Below the pieces are notes generated by a model. That model did no database searches. It was not told where the DNA came from and saw only the letters and a list, made by a program, of their open reading frames with translations. Both the position numbers and the translations under genes were made by a program. This document shows positions 1 to 8,331 of a DNA stretch of 58,940 nucleotides, one piece after another. Origin of the DNA: Azophilus sp964348115 (lineage in GTDB: Bacteria; Pseudomonadota; Gammaproteobacteria; Pseudomonadales; Azotimanducaceae); contig CAYGBY010000001.1 of assembly GCA_964348115.1 (NCBI GenBank), positions 1 to 58,940 of the forward strand, given 5' to 3'. Each line of letters starts with the position of its first letter. Positions within the stretch are counted from its first letter, which is position 1.

Positions 1-2
1 GC

Positions 3-38
3 TTCTACACCACCACGGACGGCAAGGGGGCGGTCTGA
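3..38 (+). CDS. C-terminal end of an unidentified gene (partial)
   Basis: The first bases read in one frame as the tail FYTTTDGKGAV followed by TGA, on the same strand as the dioxygenase gene downstream. Only eleven residues are visible, so no family can be named. The element B copy begins 15 bases after its stop codon. It is called a gene end mainly because the frame is open to the window edge; this is weak evidence. Confidence 0.3.
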   Translation, partial: FYTTTDGKGAV

Positions 39-53
39 GATGTGCAGTGCGCC

Positions 54-209
54 CCAGGGCCATCCCAAAGTCGTCCACCAGCCCTCGGCAAAGCCCGATA
101 TATATAGAAGGTTTATGAATATTTTTCGGAAAATTCCGCAATGTTCTGCGGCATCTAATGGCCTTTCAGCGATTTTCTTTCAAGAGCAAACACCTTGGGA
201 TGGCCTTGG
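54..209. mobile_element. Element B, complete copy (MITE-like, about 156 bp)
   Basis: The ends are imperfect inverted repeats (CCAGGGCCATCCC at the left, GGGATGGCCTTGG at the right). The flanks CAGTGCGCC (45-53) and CAGCGCACC (210-218) look like a 9-base target duplication that has since acquired two differences. The interior matches the copy at 46737-46886 closely. It is far too short to encode a transposase. Confidence 0.75.
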
Positions 210-543
210 CAGCGCACCCACAAGCGCCCATCCGCTTTGTTGTCGGCTCTTGACGTGTTTTGGGGTTTGTGCAGCAAGTCCGCAAAACTGTTTACTTCCC
301 TGATCGCATACATACAACAATCCCAACTGGTTGGACTTGAAGGCGAAAAATGGCCATCGAGGAAGAGCTGAACACGCTATGCTGGTTGGATCAGCGACCG
401 CGTTCCGAGTCTGGCGCCGGCGGCCTCTTTGCGGGTTTTGCTACACAATTCCCGTATTCTGGATACTCCGGCGGGCCTCCGCCGCGCATCCGGGCGCTTG
501 TGGGGACCTGTTGATGCGGCATCGTCTTGGATAGAGCACTAGC
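210..543. other. Intergenic stretch with one possible 54-codon ORF
   Basis: No recognisable gene. An ATG at 350 opens a 54-codon frame ending at a TGA at 512-514 (it begins MAIEEELNTLCWLDQ and ends ALVGTC). It has no clear ribosome binding site and no family resemblance that I recognise, so I do not call it a gene. It may be a gene remnant. Confidence 0.3.
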
Positions 544-1362
544 ATGACGTTGGTTTACGTTGGCGTCTGCAGCCATGCGCCCGGCATTACCGGGCGGGCG
601 GAGCGGGCGGATCCCAGCTTGCGGGAACCTTTCTACGCTGCGTTTCGGCGCATGGGGGAGGAGCTTCGCGCCCTGCAGCCGGATGCGCTGGTGGTCATCG
701 CAGCGGAGCACTTCGCCAACTTCTTCATGGACAACATGCCGGCCTACTGCATGGGCATGGCCGATCACTATGAGGGGCCCATAGAGAATTCGGGTTGGCT
801 GGGCATTCCGCCGCAGCGCTTTGCCGGGGCGCCGGGCCTCTCAAGCCGGCTGATCGAGCGCATCATGGAGACGGTGGATCTTGCCTACGCGCAGGAGTGG
901 AAGTTTGACCACGGCATCATGGTGCCCCTGCACTTCCTCACGCCCAAGGGCGATGTGCCCGTAATCCCGGTCAACATCAACTGCCAAGGCCCGCCGCTGA
1001 CGCCTCTGGCGCGCGCCTACGACTTTGGCCGGGCGCTGCGCAAGGCTTGCGACGCCGTGCCGGAACGCATCGCCCTGGTGGGCACCGGCGGCATCTCCCA
1101 CTGGCCGGCCACGCCGGACTCCGGCAAGATCAACGAGGCTTGGGATAGGGACTTCCTAGATCGCTGGCTGGCCAACGACCGTGCCCGGCTCATCGCCTAC
1201 ACGGACGAGGACACCTGGCGAGATGCCGGCCAAGGCGGTTTCGAGATACGCACCTTCATCGCCGCCGCCGGCGCCGCGGAGGGGGCTGCCGGGGAGCTCT
1301 ACTTCTACGCTCCCATCCCCATCTTCGCCGTGGGCTGCACCGTGGCCAAGATGCGCTTGTAG
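544..1362 (+). CDS. Class III extradiol ring-cleavage dioxygenase (LigB/DODA superfamily)
   Basis: 272 residues, a full-length single-domain member of the LigB-like extradiol dioxygenases, which use non-haem Fe(II) to open catecholic rings next to the hydroxyl pair. His11 in the N-terminal CSHAPG motif and the histidine in AAEHFANFF fit the iron ligands. DHGIMVPLHF and GTGGISHWP carry further conserved histidines, and a glutamate in GGFEIRTF fits the third ligand. No signal peptide, so cytoplasmic. The convergent fumarylacetoacetate-hydrolase-family gene could act later on a ring-cleavage product, which suggests aromatic catabolism. The substrate cannot be told from sequence. The start has no strong ribosome binding site but fits the family N-terminus. 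Confidence 0.85.
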   Translation: MTLVYVGVCSHAPGITGRAERADPSLREPFYAAFRRMGEELRALQPDALVVIAAEHFANFFMDNMPAYCMGMADHYEGPIENSGWLGIPPQRFAGAPGLSSRLIERIMETVDLAYAQEWKFDHGIMVPLHFLTPKGDVPVIPVNINCQGPPLTPLARAYDFGRALRKACDAVPERIALVGTGGISHWPATPDSGKINEAWDRDFLDRWLANDRARLIAYTDEDTWRDAGQGGFEIRTFIAAAGAAEGAAGELYFYAPIPIFAVGCTVAKMRL

Positions 1363-1416
1363 CGGCGCACTTGCGGCTTAGGGCTTTTTTCGGGAGAACC
1401 CCCGTTGTTGGCCGCC

Positions 1417-1601
1417 GGCTGAGGGCTCTTTATTACGAGGGGAGTCTCGGCTGGCCCTTGGCTGAGGGCTCTGTATTGCGGGGGGACTCCGCTGGCCCCC
1501 GGCTGAAGGCTCTTTATCGCCGGGGTGGCCCCGCTGGCCCCCGGCTGAAGGCTCTTTATCGCGGGGGGTGGCCCCGCTGGCCCCTAGCTAAAGGCTCTAG
1601 C
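1417..1601. repeat. Tandem repeat, about 42-bp unit, a little over four copies
   Basis: Successive units begin GGCTGAGGGCTCT or GGCTGAAGGCTCT and end GCTGGCCCCC, with 41-43 bases between unit starts. The last copy is truncated (AGCTAAAGGCTCT) and runs into the end of the downstream minus-strand gene. It fills the space between two convergent genes. Each unit is GC-rich and could fold, so the array may affect transcript ends; that is inference. The repeat reads open in one plus-strand frame, but the repetitive translation is not protein-like. Confidence 0.85.
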
Positions 1602-2454
1602 CTTCGTCTTTGATGGGGTTGCGCAGGGTGCCGATGTGGGGGCAGGCCACTTCCACTAGGTCGCCGGGCGCCAGGTATTGGGGCGGCGTCAAGCGGGCGC
1701 CGGCGCCGGTTGGGGTGCCGGTGGAGATGATGTCGCCAACCTTCAGCCCCATGAAGGTTGAGATGTACGCCACCAAGCGCTCGAACGGGAAGAACAGGTT
1801 GTCTGTGCAGTCATCCTGGCGCAAGGTGCCGTTCACCCGCGTGGTCAGGCGCAGTGCGTTGAAAGCCGGCAGTTCGTCCTTGGTGACCAGCCAAGGGCCG
1901 ATGGCGCCGGACTGCTCGAAGTTCTTGCCTGGGGTGACGTTGAACCTGGAATGCCGCAGCCAGTCCCGAACGGACCCTTCGTTCATCAAGGTCAGGCCGG
2001 CGATGTGGGCGCGGGCTTGGGTTTCCGGGATGCGCCGGCCCGCCCGGCCGATGACCATGGCGATTTCCCCCTCATAGTCCAGTTGGCGGGATTCCGGCGG
2101 ACGCAGCAGGGGCTGCAAGTGCCCGGTTAGGGATTCCTGGGTGCGTATGAAGATGCTCGGGTAGGGCGGGGCGGGGGCTTCGTCCTGGTATTCCGCGTTG
2201 CGGTCGCCATAGTTCACGCCCACGCAGACGATGCGTTGCGCATCGGGCAGTGGCGGCAGGTAGGTGAGCTCCTCCAGCGGAAGGTCCGGCGCGGCGGCTT
2301 CAACCAGTCGGTCAGCCTCTGCTAAGCCGTTGGTGGCCAACAGGGCCTTCAGGCCGCCCCATTGGGGCATCCGCCTGCCGATATCCACCACGCCGCCGTC
2401 AACCACCGCGCCAAAGCTCATCCTGCCGTTGTGCTTGAAGGTCAACAGTCGCAT
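1597..2454 (-). CDS. Fumarylacetoacetate hydrolase family protein
   Basis: 285 residues, the usual length for the two-part FAH family (short N-terminal domain, C-terminal FAH fold). The metal-binding signature is visible: YEGEIAMVIG supplies the Glu-x-Glu pair and NEGSVRDW the conserved Asp, followed by TPGKNF and the late GTPTGAG loop. The family includes acylpyruvases, hydratase/isomerases and oxaloacetate decarboxylases, and sequence alone does not choose among them. The convergent dioxygenase makes a role in ring-cleavage catabolism reasonable. Its last codons lie at the edge of the tandem repeat. Confidence 0.85.
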   Translation of the reverse strand: MRLLTFKHNGRMSFGAVVDGGVVDIGRRMPQWGGLKALLATNGLAEADRLVEAAAPDLPLEELTYLPPLPDAQRIVCVGVNYGDRNAEYQDEAPAPPYPSIFIRTQESLTGHLQPLLRPPESRQLDYEGEIAMVIGRAGRRIPETQARAHIAGLTLMNEGSVRDWLRHSRFNVTPGKNFEQSGAIGPWLVTKDELPAFNALRLTTRVNGTLRQDDCTDNLFFPFERLVAYISTFMGLKVGDIISTGTPTGAGARLTPPQYLAPGDLVEVACPHIGTLRNPIKDEG

Positions 2455-2694
2455 GGCTGTGCGCCCTTGATTTCGGCCGGGAAGTATAGCTTAGGGGCGA
2501 GATGGCGATTGGGGCCGCCACATGCGGTGGTTCGCCGGCGTACGGAGGGCGGCCAGGACCTCTCTGGAAAAAACACATTGACGCCTCACGGGAATGGCGC
2601 TCCAGACGGCAAGGCGCGTCATGGTCCGTCCCCTTTTGGGGAAAGGGTCAGATGGGCGCCGGCTGTTGAATAGGCTCGTTTGGCGCGAGGCGGT

Positions 2695-4008
2695 TCAATG
2701 CTTGGCGGGATCTTCTCTCTCTGCGGAGGCGTTGGCGTTCGGCCCGGGCGGGGATCCGGGTTGGTTTGCGGAAGTGTTGACATTCCGAACGGGCGGGGAC
2801 CCTGGTTCGCCCTCGGCCTTCCGCCGGCGCCGCACCAGCAGCCAGAACAGGATGCCGGTGAGGGCCAAAGCCGCAAGCGAGAATCCCGGATTGCGGACGT
2901 AGTGCCCCAAATGGAAGTCCATCGCCAGGAAAAGCCCTTGCGGCAGCAGGGTCGCGCCCGCCCAGGTCGGCACCTTGACCGGCGTCAGCAGCAGCACCGC
3001 GAGCGCCACGAAGCCGGCCCTGCGAACCCGCGGGGAGCGGATGAGCCGGCGCCCCGCCGCGGCCGCCGCGGCGAAGACCAGGAAAACGATCCAGTTCAGG
3101 GGGAACAGGAAGTATAACGACACGCCGAAGGCGTTGGGGACGACCGTCCGCCTCCAGGCTGCGGAAAGGCTGGCGCTGGCCCTCTCCCGCCAGCGGCCCG
3201 CCGCCGACCGGCTCTGGTGGGCCTCGATGCGCCGCCTGATCTCCTCCGGCAGGGGCTCCTCGGGGGCGAAGCGGGCGGCCAGCGCCGGCACGTCCCAAGG
3301 CCGGGCGCCGAACGCCGGATGGGTGACCACCCGCACCGTCGCCCCCGGCAGAAGGGCGGGCAGGGCGCGGTTCTTCAGCAGGAAGAAGGCGCGCCAGTCC
3401 AGTTCCCCCTGCCGCCTCCCGTCCGCGTAGACGTCCAGCCACAGTTGGCAACTTTCCGGGTCTCTCCTGGGCGCCTCCATGTACATGGCCATCACGACCC
3501 TGTTCTGGGGGCCGCTGACCCCGCGCTTTGGCTCCGAAACGTGCCATCTGTGCTTCATCGTCCTCGACGTGCCCCGTTGCGACCAGATGTAGCCGATGTC
3601 GCCCAGAATCCCGTCCAATTCCGCGATCAGGCCCTCCGCCAGATCAGGGCTGGCCTGCGAACGGGAAGGCAGCTCGACGCAAAGTTGGCTTGGGTCCTTC
3701 AGATGGTGGATTGGCGCACAGCCCGCGAGCGCCGCGGCCGAGCACAGCGCCCACGCTGCTGAACACAGGAGCCTGAACGCCGGCCGGCGCAGGGCGCCGA
3801 ACAGCGCATTGGGCCGCGGTGCGGCTCGACCACCGCCAAGGTTCGCAGGCCGTCCGGGGCGTAAAATCGGCTGGCCGCCGCCTCGCTGCTCCCGCCCCGG
3901 CATGGGCGTCCACGCCATCGGGGGCGCGGACGACGCTGCGTCCACGCTTGCGCGCGAAACGGCGACATCCGGCGCACCCATCGCGTCCCTGTTTGGCTGC
4001 GGTTTCAT
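2695..4008 (-). CDS. Hypothetical lipoprotein-like membrane protein
   Basis: Up to 437 codons, family not recognised. A lipoprotein signal is clear: a hydrophobic run ending LAGC with the lipidation Cys near residue 97 of the longest frame, so the true start probably lies well downstream of 4008. No ATG, GTG or TTG in good position was found, and the start is unresolved. Mature features are a soluble part, then three hydrophobic segments (SLYFLFPLNWIVFLVF, FVALAVLLLT, LAALALTGILFWLLV) followed by an Arg/Lys stretch. The tail holds a duplicated PGSPP...N..A motif. It may be an envelope protein. The opposite strand also has long open frames because of the high GC, but the lipobox and membrane segments favour this one. 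Confidence 0.55.
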   Translation of the reverse strand: MKPQPNRDAMGAPDVAVSRASVDAASSAPPMAWTPMPGREQRGGGQPILRPGRPANLGGGRAAPRPNALFGALRRPAFRLLCSAAWALCSAAALAGCAPIHHLKDPSQLCVELPSRSQASPDLAEGLIAELDGILGDIGYIWSQRGTSRTMKHRWHVSEPKRGVSGPQNRVVMAMYMEAPRRDPESCQLWLDVYADGRRQGELDWRAFFLLKNRALPALLPGATVRVVTHPAFGARPWDVPALAARFAPEEPLPEEIRRRIEAHQSRSAAGRWRERASASLSAAWRRTVVPNAFGVSLYFLFPLNWIVFLVFAAAAAAGRRLIRSPRVRRAGFVALAVLLLTPVKVPTWAGATLLPQGLFLAMDFHLGHYVRNPGFSLAALALTGILFWLLVRRRRKAEGEPGSPPVRNVNTSANQPGSPPGPNANASAEREDPAKH

Positions 4009-4063
4009 TCACCCGCCAGTTTCGGGCATCGGGACCGAACGAACAATTGCTGATGGATCACAG

Positions 4064-4315
4064 TTAATCGTCCTGGCACTGGCGCAAGACGCTGCTGGTG
4101 GTCGAGAGGAGTACGGACTCCGTGCCAACATACACGATCTCCTTAACCCGTGCGGCGTCGTTGAGCGCATTGTCCACGGTCTGGAAGACGTACGGTCCTA
4201 GGTTTTCGTTGATCGCGGGGAAAGGCCCTGCCCCCTGCCCCGTCGTGACGACTTCGATCGTGCCATCGGGCTGCACGGCCAATTCCCGACGGGTCTGCGA
4301 ACAGCGCTTGGCCAC
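4064..4315 (-). CDS. Small hypothetical protein, possibly truncated
   Basis: 83 codons from a GTG. The middle (AVQPDGTIEVVTT... PAINENLGPYVF... ARVKEIVYVGTES) reads like real protein with alternating strands. The frame stays open upstream of the GTG for only a few codons before a TGA, and no ribosome binding site or signal peptide is visible. It could be the 3' part of a decayed gene. I do not recognise the family. Confidence 0.3.
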   Translation of the reverse strand: MAKRCSQTRRELAVQPDGTIEVVTTGQGAGPFPAINENLGPYVFQTVDNALNDAARVKEIVYVGTESVLLSTTSSVLRQCQDD

Positions 4316-4575
4316 CCACGGCTCCGGCTGGCCCGGCAGGTAAGTTCAGCATGTCATTCAATGATGCGCCGGCAAAGGCGTGATGTCGTTACGGAAAAGC
4401 GTACAACCGCTATCCAAATCGGGAACTGTTGGCGGCTCGCGCCACCACATTCAATGCTTGACTGGGCGGGATGGCGCCTATTTGCGGCGGCCGGATTCTT
4501 GGGCTGGTCGCGGCATCGTGCTACCTTTCGCGTTTCGGCTGAGCGAGCGCCTTTGTCCTTGCGGAATGCTGCGCC

Positions 4576-5310
4576 ATGACTGAAGCCTTGCGGCTGGCTT
4601 GGCGGCGCATTGTCGAGGCGCTGCGTGATCTTGCGCCCATCGTCTTGGTCATCGTCTTTTTCCAGGTGGTGGTGCTGCGGCAACCTTTTCCAAACTTGGC
4701 GGAAGTGCTCGCCGGGCTGCTGTGCGTGGTGGCGGGCCTGACCCTCTTCATCCAAGGGCTGGAAATGGGGTTGTTCCCTTTGGGGGAAGCCATGGCCGGG
4801 GCTTTCGCCCGAAAAGGCAGCCTTCTGGCCTTGTTTGCTTTCGCCTTCAGCCTGGGCTTTGGCACCACGGTGGCGGAGCCCGCCCTGATCGCGGTGGCGG
4901 CCGAAGCCGCCGATGTGGCCGCCGAGGCTGGCGCCATCCCGGCCACGGATGCCGCACGGGAGACCTACGCCTTCAACCTGCGCATGGTGGTGGCGGTGTC
5001 CGTAGGGGCGGCCATCATGCTCGGGGTGCTGCGCATCCTCAAGGGCTGGCCGATGCATCTGTTCATCATCTGCGGCTATGTGCTGGTCACGGCCATGACC
5101 GTCTTCGCGCCGGATGAGATCATCGGCGTGGCCTACGATTCCGGCGGCGTCACCACCAGCACCATCACGGTGCCCCTGGTCACGGCGCTGGGCGTTGGGC
5201 TGGCCCACTCCATCCGCGGGCGCAACCCCATGATCGACGGCTTTGGCCTCATCGCCTTCGCCAGCCTCACCCCCATGATCTTCGTGCTGCTGTACGGCAT
5301 GGTGGCCTGA
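4576..5310 (+). CDS. DUF1538 membrane protein, first copy
   Basis: 244 residues with about six hydrophobic segments and the hallmark motifs of DUF1538: FGTTVAEPALIAVA in the first half and AYDSGGVTTSTITVPLVTALG in the second. Family proteins are predicted inner-membrane transport components of unknown substrate, often found as two consecutive genes or a fusion. The next gene is a second copy; the stop TGA and its ATG share a base (TGATG at 5308-5312), so translation is coupled. The PII-like and CBS proteins downstream suggest control by nucleotide or metabolite signals. Confidence 0.85.
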   Translation: MTEALRLAWRRIVEALRDLAPIVLVIVFFQVVVLRQPFPNLAEVLAGLLCVVAGLTLFIQGLEMGLFPLGEAMAGAFARKGSLLALFAFAFSLGFGTTVAEPALIAVAAEAADVAAEAGAIPATDAARETYAFNLRMVVAVSVGAAIMLGVLRILKGWPMHLFIICGYVLVTAMTVFAPDEIIGVAYDSGGVTTSTITVPLVTALGVGLAHSIRGRNPMIDGFGLIAFASLTPMIFVLLYGMVA

Positions 5311-6164
5311 TGGGGGGCTTCCTGAGCCAGCTGCTGGAAACCGCCGCGTCCACGGTCTTCGACGTGCTGCCCATTCTGGCCATCCTGGTGCTGTTCCAGA
5401 CCCTGGTGCTGCGCCGCCGGCTGCCGCACCTTAAGCGGATAGCGGTGGGCTTCACCCTGGTGCTAATCGGCTTGACGCTGTTTCTCATCGGTTTGCAGGA
5501 GGCGCTGTTTCCCATCGGCGAAACCATGGCCCGCCAACTGACCGACCCGGACACCATTGGGGCGCAGCGCCTGGCTGATGGGGTGGACTGGCGGGACTAC
5601 TGGCTGGTCTATGCCTTCGCCTTCGCCATCGGCTTCGCCACCACGGTGGCGGAGCCCTCGCTCATCGCCGTGGCGCTGAAGGCGGAAGCGGTGTCCGCGG
5701 GGGCGGTCAATGCTTGGGGGCTGCGCATCGCGGTGGCTGTGGGGGTGGCCGTGGGCGTGGCGTTGGGCTGCTTCCGCATCGTCACGGGAACGCCCTTGCC
5801 TTGGTACATCATCGCCTCCTACGCCGTGGTCATCTTGCAGACCTTCCGCTCCAGCCGCACCATCATTCCCCTGGCCTATGACAGCGGCGGCGTCACCACC
5901 TCCACGGTCACGGTGCCGGTGGTGGCGGCGCTGGGCCTGGGGCTGGCCGCCACCGTGCCGGGCCGCAGCCCTTTGATAGACGGTTTCGGGTTGATCGCCT
6001 TCGCCAGCGTATTCCCCATCATGTCGGTGCTTGGATACGCTATGATCGCCTCCCGCCTGGACAATCGGCGCAGCGCCGGGGCGGGTTTGCGACCAAGGCG
6101 AAACGGACCAGGGAGCATACGCAGTGAGACTGAAGTTGATCATCGCTTTGGTCAGCAGCGATAG
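5310..6164 (+). CDS. DUF1538 membrane protein, second copy
   Basis: 284 residues, clearly related to the preceding protein: FATTVAEPSLIAVALKAEA and AYDSGGVTTSTVTVPVVAALG recur in the same order. The pair probably forms a heteromeric membrane complex or transporter. The C-terminus after YAMIASR is hydrophilic and overlaps the next gene by 41 bases. That overlap is unusual compared with the clean junctions around it and could reflect a read-through extension. Function of the family is not established. Confidence 0.82.
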   Translation: MGGFLSQLLETAASTVFDVLPILAILVLFQTLVLRRRLPHLKRIAVGFTLVLIGLTLFLIGLQEALFPIGETMARQLTDPDTIGAQRLADGVDWRDYWLVYAFAFAIGFATTVAEPSLIAVALKAEAVSAGAVNAWGLRIAVAVGVAVGVALGCFRIVTGTPLPWYIIASYAVVILQTFRSSRTIIPLAYDSGGVTTSTVTVPVVAALGLGLAATVPGRSPLIDGFGLIAFASVFPIMSVLGYAMIASRLDNRRSAGAGLRPRRNGPGSIRSETEVDHRFGQQR

Positions 6165-6474
6165 GACCGAGCTGGTGATCGACGCCGCCCGCCAAGCCGG
6201 CGCCACCGGCGCCACCGTGATCACCAGCGGACGCGGGGAGGGGCTGAAGCCCGCCAAGACCTTTCTGGGGCTGGATTTGGTCTCCGTCTGCGACTTGGTG
6301 CTGTTTCTGGTGGCGGAGAACCGCGCCCGGAACATTCTTGAGTGCGTCCGCGATGCGGCCCGCATGGAGCAGGAGACCGGCGCCGGCATCGCCTTTCAGT
6401 TGGACATCGAGGACGCCGTAGGGCTTAGCTCGCAAATGCAAACCCTGCTCAGGGAGGTCCAGGAGGCGATATGA
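6124..6474 (+). CDS. PII-like regulatory protein
   Basis: 116 residues with the GlnB/PII ferredoxin-like layout: MRLKLIIALVSSDRTELVIDAARQAGATGATVIT, then a shortened loop, then LVSVCDLVLFLVAENRARNILECV. Start is a GTG with GGGAG about eight bases upstream. The region corresponding to the T-loop is short and has no tyrosine at the classical uridylylation site, so it is unlikely to be a standard nitrogen PII. Its place between DUF1538 and CBS genes suggests it binds and gates the membrane pair. Ligand unknown. Confidence 0.75.
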   Translation: MRLKLIIALVSSDRTELVIDAARQAGATGATVITSGRGEGLKPAKTFLGLDLVSVCDLVLFLVAENRARNILECVRDAARMEQETGAGIAFQLDIEDAVGLSSQMQTLLREVQEAI

Positions 6475-6875
6475 GCGCAGACGACAAAGCAGGGCTCCGG
6501 GTGGCGGACATCATGTCCAAGGACCTGCACCGCATCGATGGCCTGGCCACCGCGGCGGAGGCCATGACGCTGATGCGCCGGCACAGCATCAGTTCCCTGG
6601 CGGTCAACCGGCGCGATGGGGATGATGAATACGGTCTGCTGGTGGTCGCGGACATCGCCGCCGAGGTGGTGGCGCGCAACCGGGCCCCGGAGCGGGTGAA
6701 TGTCTATGAGATCATGACCAAGCCAGTGCTAACCTTGCCTTCGGACATGCTGGCGCGCTACGCCACCCGCTTGTTGGTGCGCTTGGGCCTGTCCCGCGCC
6801 TTGGTGGTGGACCACAACCGCAACCTGCTGGGCCTAGCCACCCTGCGGGACTTGGTGCTCGGGGAAGCAGGCTGA
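6471..6875 (+). CDS. CBS-domain pair protein
   Basis: 134 residues made almost entirely of two CBS motifs: VADIMSKDLHRIDG...AEAMTLMRRHSISSLAV and VYEIMTKPVLTLPSDM...LVRLGLSRALVVD...LLGLATLRDLV. Such modules bind adenine nucleotides and regulate partners. Its ATG overlaps the stop of the PII-like gene by four bases (ATGA), so it belongs to the same operon. Likely a second sensor for the DUF1538 system. Confidence 0.85.
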   Translation: MSADDKAGLRVADIMSKDLHRIDGLATAAEAMTLMRRHSISSLAVNRRDGDDEYGLLVVADIAAEVVARNRAPERVNVYEIMTKPVLTLPSDMLARYATRLLVRLGLSRALVVDHNRNLLGLATLRDLVLGEAG

Positions 6876-6879
6876 ACCC

Positions 6880-7263
6880 ATGCCCCATCTGATCGTCGAA
6901 TACTCCGCCAATCTCGACGAGGACATCCACATCGATGCGCTAATGGGCAAGCTGCGCGATGTCGCGGCAGCCGGCGACGTCTTCCCCTTGGCGGGCATCC
7001 GGGTGCGGGCCGCCCGCCGCGAACGCTGGCTCATTGCGGATGGCGATCCGACGCATGGCTTCGTCCACGTCACCGCCCGCATAGGCGCGGGCCGCGACGA
7101 GGCCACACGTCAGAGCGAAGCGCAGCGGCTGTTCGCGGCGCTGTGCAGCCACTTGGCGCCTGTCCGTGCGGCGCGGGGATTGGGCGTCTCCTTGGAGATG
7201 GTGGAGATCGACCCGGTGGGCAGCCTGAAGCTGAACAACCTGCACGAACGGCTGCGCCAGTGA
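6880..7263 (+). CDS. 5-carboxymethyl-2-hydroxymuconate isomerase family (CHMI)
   Basis: 127 residues starting MPHLIVEYSANL, the CHMI-type tautomerase signature in which Pro2 becomes the N-terminal catalytic base after removal of Met. The conserved ends SLEMVEIDP and SLKLNNLHERL are present. In homoprotocatechuate degradation this enzyme isomerises the muconate made after ring cleavage; here none of the other hpa genes is adjacent, so the true substrate is open. It begins five bases after the CBS gene and its stop overlaps the next start. Confidence 0.8.
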   Translation: MPHLIVEYSANLDEDIHIDALMGKLRDVAAAGDVFPLAGIRVRAARRERWLIADGDPTHGFVHVTARIGAGRDEATRQSEAQRLFAALCSHLAPVRAARGLGVSLEMVEIDPVGSLKLNNLHERLRQ

Positions 7264-8000
7264 GGGGCTTGGCTCCTTGCTTGTTGGGGCTGGGGGCGCT
7301 GCGCGGCGCCTTGGCCTTGTTTTTGTTTGGGCTGTTGGCCATGGCGGGCGCTGAAGCGGGTGAGGGGACGCCGGTCGCCGCGCTGGCGGAGGCCGGGCCG
7401 GCTGGTACGCAAGGCAGCGGTCCGACCCATGTGGCTTCAGCGCCTGGGTCGGCGCCGGCCGCCGCCCCCGCAACCGCCTGGGAGCTGATTTCCCCCACCA
7501 CCTTCGATTGGCGCCAAGCCGACCAGCGTCGCGCCATCGCCCAGGATCTATTGGAGCGCCTGCAATTGCTGGCCGCGGTCATCCCGCCGCTGTCCCCCCG
7601 TCGGGAGGCCGAGGTGGTCAACGAAATAGGCGAACTGCAGCGCTTGGGCGGGCAAGCGGATGCGCAGCGGCGCAGCCGGCTGTACATGTCCCGCCACTAT
7701 CAGCACTTCCGCCTGCTGGAGCTGCTGGCGGGAACCCAAGCACATCTGCAATGTGTGCTCAGCGCCGCGCAAGTTGCCGAAGAAATGCGTTGCTGGGGCT
7801 TGGCCAGCGTCAGCTTTGCAGAAGAGGCGAACCTCGATCTGGCGTTGTCCATGCTGCGTCGCGCCCGCCTGATTCCCAAGGATGGGGCTATGCCGGTGAA
7901 GGCGCAGGACCCAGCCGTCTGGTATGGAGAGTATGGCCGCGGCATTCTCAAGCACATTCTGGTGCCCCACCTAGCCACCCAAGCCGCCGCGCCTGAGTAG
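7260..8000 (+). CDS. Hypothetical secreted protein
   Basis: 246 residues if started at the GTG at 7260, which overlaps the TGA of the isomerase gene (GTGA). This start is preferred because it places a hydrophobic signal sequence (LALFLFGLLAMAGAEA) near the N-terminus; the frame is open further upstream inside the isomerase gene. An Ala/Pro-rich linker follows, then a helical domain of about 170 residues (LERLQLLAAVIPPLSPRREAEV ... ARLIPKDGAM). No family recognised. Probably periplasmic and co-transcribed with the DUF1538 set. Confidence 0.6.
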   Translation: MRGLAPCLLGLGALRGALALFLFGLLAMAGAEAGEGTPVAALAEAGPAGTQGSGPTHVASAPGSAPAAAPATAWELISPTTFDWRQADQRRAIAQDLLERLQLLAAVIPPLSPRREAEVVNEIGELQRLGGQADAQRRSRLYMSRHYQHFRLLELLAGTQAHLQCVLSAAQVAEEMRCWGLASVSFAEEANLDLALSMLRRARLIPKDGAMPVKAQDPAVWYGEYGRGILKHILVPHLATQAAAPE

Positions 8001-8013
8001 TGCGCTTGCGCAT

Positions 8014-8079
8014 CATTCTGTGGCATCTAATGGCCTTTCAGAAATTTTTTCAGGAGCGAACACTTTAGGATGGACCTGC
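8014..8079. mobile_element. Element B, truncated copy
   Basis: About 65 bases match the right-hand part of element B (GGCATCTAATGGCCTTTCAG, then the decayed terminal repeat TTTAGGATGGACCTG). The left half is missing. It lies directly after the secreted-protein gene and just before an element A copy. Confidence 0.7.
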
Positions 8080-8122
8080 ACTCACTAGGCTCCATTTGCA
8101 GGTGTCGAGCCACTTCGAAGCG

Positions 8123-8226
8123 AGGAACCTCTGAACAAGTTGCGGGCGCCTTTGGGGAGGGCCTAAAGGGTGCGCTTGCGGTGTTGCGGCGCATTTGGGC
8201 TTCCGGGGCTTGTTCGGAGGTTTCTT
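8123..8226. mobile_element. Element A, short degenerate copy
   Basis: The left end AGGAACCTCTGAACAAGT and the degenerate right end CTTGTTCGGAGGTTTCT form the terminal inverted repeat. The interior keeps the GGAGGGCCTAAAGGG hairpin region seen in the other copies. At about 104 bases it is a deletion derivative of the 260-base form at 42998. The 331-base gap between flanking genes holds only this and the element B fragment. Confidence 0.75.
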
Positions 8227-8331
8227 AAACCGCTGCCCGGGGTTTGGCTGCTCTCCGTCTGCAGTGCGTTCCTGATATGATGGCGCGGCCTCGATGGCTC
8301 CTTTGTTTAAGAATGCGCTGAGCTTGCCAAG

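Noticed and set aside
1371..1613. Plus-strand 80-codon frame in the tandem repeat as a repeat protein
   Set aside because: Open only because the unit is close to a multiple of three; no start signal and overlaps the FAH-family gene end.
3217..3762. Long plus-strand open frame opposite the lipoprotein-like gene
   Set aside because: Composition is typical of the complementary strand of a GC-rich gene; the minus frame has a lipobox and membrane segments.
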